A stretch of 64,000 bases of DNA from the NCBI GenBank assembly GCA_963976625.1, contig CAXBLA010000008.1, forward strand, positions 47,330 to 111,329, read 5' to 3'. This DNA comes from UBA1924 sp963976625 (lineage in GTDB: Bacteria > Planctomycetota > Phycisphaerae > Phycisphaerales > UBA1924). A program made the translations under genes and the position numbers. Positions 61,324 to 64,000 of this stretch are shown in pieces; positions within the stretch are counted from its first letter, which is position 1; each line of letters begins with the position of its first letter. Under the pieces are notes generated by a model that made no database searches, was not told where the DNA came from, and saw nothing but the letters and a program-made list of their open reading frames with translations.

Positions 61324-61955
61324 GGCGTGGTGTTCTCTTTGGGTGTATTCGTGGGTTTGTTTGTTTGGTCGGCTTCGTTCTTCGCCCCGGCGGTGAGTGT
61401 CCAGCCCGCGAGGATCAGGTTGATCAATACCCCGATGGTCAGCGAGCCGAGCAGGCGCGAGCTGGCGCTGTGCGACGCGAGGAACTTGTCCTTGAACGCG
61501 TCGGCCTGCACGCTCTGCCCGATCGCCGCCATGTCCCAGTAGCCCCGCAGCGACTGCATCTGCTCGGGCATAAAAATAAACAGGTGGTAGCTGAGCAGGG
61601 CCAGCGTGGCGCAGAGCACGCAGATCCGCAGCAGGCGGGCGATGGTGTCGATCGCGTAGCCCGAGGCGATCGCGATGATCAGCGTGAAGAGGGCGACGCC
61701 TGCGCAGACAAACTGGATGGTGTCCACCGCGAGGAACACGCTGCTGGCGATCCGCCCGCCGGCGAGCAGGGCGTGGTCGCCCGTGTAGCTTGGGTAGGCC
61801 CCGAGGGTGGGCTCGAGCGTGCGCATCAGCGGGAAGACGATGGCGGCCACGACGCCGGACATGGCGACGCTGCCCAGCCAGACGCTCAGCGACACGAGGT
61901 GGAGGATCTGGGCGAGGCGGGCGATGGTGGCGATGGCGGGTGGGCGGATTCGCAT
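61320..61955 (-). CDS. multi-helix membrane protein, DUF4149-like
   Basis: The 211-residue protein has about four transmembrane helices (ILHLVSLSVWLGSVAMSGVV, FVCAGVALFTLIIAIASGY, RICVLCATLALLSYHLFIFM, LTIGVLINLILAGWTL). The first resembles the LSLWLGA segment of DUF4149/CopD-like proteins. Function is unknown. It is the first gene of the nth operon, with overlapping stop and start codons. TACCAT is 5 nt before the ATG at 61955. Confidence 0.65.
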   Translation of the reverse strand: MRIRPPAIATIARLAQILHLVSLSVWLGSVAMSGVVAAIVFPLMRTLEPTLGAYPSYTGDHALLAGGRIASSVFLAVDTIQFVCAGVALFTLIIAIASGYAIDTIARLLRICVLCATLALLSYHLFIFMPEQMQSLRGYWDMAAIGQSVQADAFKDKFLASHSASSRLLGSLTIGVLINLILAGWTLTAGAKNEADQTNKPTNTPKENTTP

Positions 61956-61960
61956 GGGGG

Positions 61961-61966
61961 ATGGTA
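61961..61966 (-). promoter_or_regulatory. -10-like TACCAT of the DUF4149-like gene
   Basis: TACCAT is 5 nt upstream of the ATG at 61955; it matches the box before the aldehyde dehydrogenase start (position 144) in both sequence and spacing. Confidence 0.4.
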
Positions 61967-62010
61967 GAACAGCAAACCGGAAAAGCAGCAGAGCAGCAAA
62001 GAAGAGGGGA
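61966..62010 (+). repeat. AGC-rich dispersed repeat, copy 3
   Basis: AGAACAGCAAACCGG, then AAAAGCAGCAGAGCAGCAAA and GAAGAGGGGA match copies 1, 2 and 4. Confidence 0.9.
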
Positions 62011-62124
62011 GCAAAGAAGAGGGCTCTGGGTGCCCCGGCTTGTCGTCTTCGCAAGCCGGGTCTTGGGGAGGTTGGACACAGCTGAAGACACGGCTTGCCG
62101 GGGACGGTCAAGCCGTGGCACCCG
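62011..62124 (+). repeat. composite palindromic repeat element
   Basis: GGGTGCC (62028-62034) and GGCACCC (62117-62123) enclose two hairpins, CCCGGCTTG/CAAGCCGGG (62034-62060) and CACGGCTTG/CAAGCCGTG (62089-62117). The first 54 nt (62011-62064) are identical to the last 54 nt of the window. No gene lies in 61956-62225. Confidence 0.9.
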
Positions 62125-62149
62125 GCGCAGCAAATAAGACCTGCGTTCG

Positions 62150-62200
62150 TGGGCTCTGCTCTGGTTTGCTGGTTTGTTGATTTGTTGCTTTGCTGGTCTT
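62150..62200 (-). repeat. AGC-rich dispersed repeat, inverted copy
   Basis: On the minus strand this reads AAGACCAGCAAAGCAAC...CCAGCAAACCAGAGCAGAGC, a diverged, inverted relative of copies 1-4. It lies on the other side of the palindromic element from copy 3. Confidence 0.6.
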
Positions 62201-62213
62201 GCGCCGCTGCGTG

Positions 62214-62219
62214 TATACT
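62214..62219 (+). promoter_or_regulatory. -10 box TATACT of paralogue C
   Basis: TATACT is 6 nt upstream of the ATG at 62226. Confidence 0.55.
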
Positions 62220-62225
62220 GATGCG

Positions 62226-63908
62226 ATGAACAAACGCCTTCCGAAGTTGCTCAAGGCATTGTTGTGTGTTGTTGTGGTGCTGATGGTGCTGGTCATCGTG
62301 GTGGGCATCTGGGGCTATAGCAAGTACATCTACACCAAGCCGCTGACGGAGGGGGAGCTGGCGGAGCTGAGCCCGAACTGGTCGCGGGTGACTGACAACA
62401 GCTGGTCGCCTTGGTACACGATGCCCGATGGTTCGGTGATCTGGTCGCCGACGAAAAGCTTCAACGCCTGGCTGGCGACCATCCCCGAAGAAGAGACGGC
62501 CAGACCCGCGATCTTGGACGCGCTCTTCGCTCACGAAGAGCTCTTCGAGCACCCGGACCTCGGGCGGGCTCCGGCGGAGGCGGACGACTGGGACGGGCTT
62601 GTGGAGCTGCTCACCCGCGACGAGCACCGCGAGGTTGTGCCCGACCTGCTCAGGGCCCTGAGCATGCCGGTGATGGGCTGCGGGCTCTACAGCTCGACCG
62701 ACCCCGCCCTGCACGCCAAGCTCGTCGAGTACGGGCGAGGGGACCCGGAGTGGGACCCGAACTGGGACTCGCCATCGGCGGGCGACCCCGACCTGCTCTC
62801 GGTGCTGCTGCCGACGCTGGGTGAGCAACGCAAAGTCCGCAGGCTGCTGTACTCCTCGGCGATGATCCATATCGAGCGGGGCGAGATCAACAAGGCCCTG
62901 TACATCTTCGAGGTGGCGATCCTCTCCACCCACCACGCGCTCGAATACCCGAGCCTCATCGGGCACCTGGTCGAGATCAGCGACCGGACACTGGGGTTCG
63001 AGCTGCTGCTCGGGGCCATGGTCGATGACCCGGACGCGTGGACCGAGGCTCAGCTCGCCCGCGTGCAGGCGCTGATCGGGCCCGGACGAACACTCCCCGG
63101 GGCGGGGGCAGAACGAACAATCGTGTGGGAGAGCGAGATGCTCATGTTCCACGACCTGATCCGCCGATTCGCCTCGCCCAGCGGGGGTGTGGGCTACATG
63201 AACGCCCGGCAGTCGCTCTCGAACATGGGCGCGACCACCAACAACGCCCTGCCGCCCGCGGTCAGCCTGCCCGACGATGAGCTCAAGCCCGTGCTTCAGC
63301 GGCCGCTGTATCTGTACGGGCAGGGCTTCGCGCTGATGGATGGGCAGTCGAGCATCCCCTGGGATGACCAGGGCGGGGGTGCGTTTGCGTACCTGATGGG
63401 CGAGTCGGATTCCATCCACATCATCTTCAAGCTGCTCTTGGAGATCATGGTCCCCGCGACGGACAAAGCGGCGGCCCGCGTTCGCGAATACAACCAGCAG
63501 CTCCAGGCGTGGCGGTTGCTCGTGGCCGCCCATCGCTACCGGCTTGGGCATGGTGGGTTCCCAGAGACGATCGGAGCCATCGACAACGACCTGCTGCCCG
63601 TGGCGCCTGTCGATGCGTTTTCGGATGAGCCGCTGAGGTATCGGCTGACTGATTCGGGGCCGATGATCTATTCGGTGGGGACGGATCGTGATGACGACGG
63701 GGGGCGGGCGATGCGGGAGTATGACCTGAGCCTGATCGAGAACGATCGCCCGGTGATGAGCACTTGGGCCGTGCTCGAGCGTCCCATTGCCACGACGCCG
63801 CACTGGCTGACGCGTGCGCGGGTCGAGGCGATCAACGCGATCGACCCGAAGTTCATCGACGGCGACTGGGTGCTGTATCCCGAGCCTGAGGAGCCCGAGG
63901 ACGATTGA
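62226..63908 (+). CDS. single-pass membrane protein, paralogue family member C
   Basis: The 560-residue product has a basic N-terminus, one transmembrane helix (LLCVVVVLMVLVIVVGIWGY), and the blocks ELSPNWSRVTDNSWSPWYT, ESEMLMFHDLIRR, AHRYRLGHGGFPETIGAID and YSVGTDRDDDGG seen in members A and B. The acidic C-terminus ends before an AGC-rich repeat. Function is unknown. All three members of the family have a -10-like box 5-6 nt before their start codon. Confidence 0.65.
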   Translation: MNKRLPKLLKALLCVVVVLMVLVIVVGIWGYSKYIYTKPLTEGELAELSPNWSRVTDNSWSPWYTMPDGSVIWSPTKSFNAWLATIPEEETARPAILDALFAHEELFEHPDLGRAPAEADDWDGLVELLTRDEHREVVPDLLRALSMPVMGCGLYSSTDPALHAKLVEYGRGDPEWDPNWDSPSAGDPDLLSVLLPTLGEQRKVRRLLYSSAMIHIERGEINKALYIFEVAILSTHHALEYPSLIGHLVEISDRTLGFELLLGAMVDDPDAWTEAQLARVQALIGPGRTLPGAGAERTIVWESEMLMFHDLIRRFASPSGGVGYMNARQSLSNMGATTNNALPPAVSLPDDELKPVLQRPLYLYGQGFALMDGQSSIPWDDQGGGAFAYLMGESDSIHIIFKLLLEIMVPATDKAAARVREYNQQLQAWRLLVAAHRYRLGHGGFPETIGAIDNDLLPVAPVDAFSDEPLRYRLTDSGPMIYSVGTDRDDDGGRAMREYDLSLIENDRPVMSTWAVLERPIATTPHWLTRARVEAINAIDPKFIDGDWVLYPEPEEPEDD

Positions 63909-63914
63909 GCGGGG

Positions 63915-64000
63915 AGAAAACAGCAGAGCGATAGAGCAGCAGAGCAGCAAAGAAGAGGGCTCTGGGTGCCCCGGCTTGTCGTCTTCGCAAGCCGGGTCTT
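63915..64000 (+). repeat. AGC-rich repeat copy 4 followed by the palindromic element, cut by the window edge
   Basis: AACAGCAGAGC and AGCAGCAGAGCAGCAAAGAA run into the same CCCGGCTTG...CAAGCCGGG hairpin as at 62011-62064, identical over 54 nt. The element probably continues beyond the window. Confidence 0.9.

Noticed and set aside
54918..64000. Insertion sequence or integrated phage
   Set aside because: No transposase, integrase or phage structural gene is present; only short repeats and ordinary genes occur. No duplicated tRNA-Arg end was found.

Overview
The window looks like chromosomal DNA of a planctomycete, most probably of the class Phycisphaerae. The reasons are internal. Four secreted proteins carry paired GC-type dockerin repeats with the core DFFDVSxFLDxF. 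One exported protein ends in a PEP-CTERM-like tail. Two membrane proteins end in zinc ribbons of the CxxCxYDLRG...CPECG style. There is a DUF2617-like protein, a prepilin-like protein and a three-member family of large single-pass proteins of unknown function. The sequence is GC-rich with short intergenic gaps, and many genes appear to lack a 5' leader: a TATACT-like -10 box sits only 5 to 8 nt before the start codon. No phage, insertion sequence or CRISPR array was found.

Layout. Positions 1-810 hold the start of an aldehyde dehydrogenase gene and the RNase P RNA gene with its terminator, all on the minus strand. Positions 1-18.1 kb then mix exported dockerin proteins (1.0, 7.4 and 12.1 kb) and a PEP-CTERM-like protein with housekeeping genes: tyrS, ispG, a class beta DNA methyltransferase, a Fur-family regulator, an N-acetyltransferase, a HEAT-like protein and a DUF2617-like protein. 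Positions 18.4-26.8 kb hold ileS, a soluble histidine kinase with an NtrC-type response regulator, pilT and a KefB-like antiporter. Positions 27.0-32.7 kb are one minus-strand cluster: a Cys/Met-rich exported protein, a membrane-fusion protein, an ABC ATPase, two FtsX-like permeases and a lipoprotein. This looks like a metal or envelope-stress exporter. Positions 33-37.5 kb hold a TylF-like methyltransferase, tRNA-Gly, a DsbD-like reductase and fliM.

Positions 37.5-48.2 kb are the translation/transcription block: a long structured leader, nusA, infB, rbfA, an HhH-GPD-like protein, a large TPR lipoprotein and yebC. The last three junctions of the rbfA chain are tightly coupled. Positions 48.2-51.2 kb carry an esterase, a DUF1643 protein, an orphan hypothetical and a TIM-barrel protein.

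Positions 51.3-64 kb are an accessory, repeat-rich region. It contains the three paralogous single-pass proteins, two tandem zinc-ribbon proteins, tRNA-Arg, an MFS-like transporter, another dockerin protein and an nth operon. Dispersed AGC-rich repeats lie just outside the coding regions, with a composite palindromic element and a cluster of hairpins whose loops match an upstream 8-mer.

The items most worth a second look are the nusA leader, the internally mosaic tyrS, the Cys/Met-rich protein with its exporter, the widespread leaderless promoter layout, and the repeats and hairpins of the last 13 kb.
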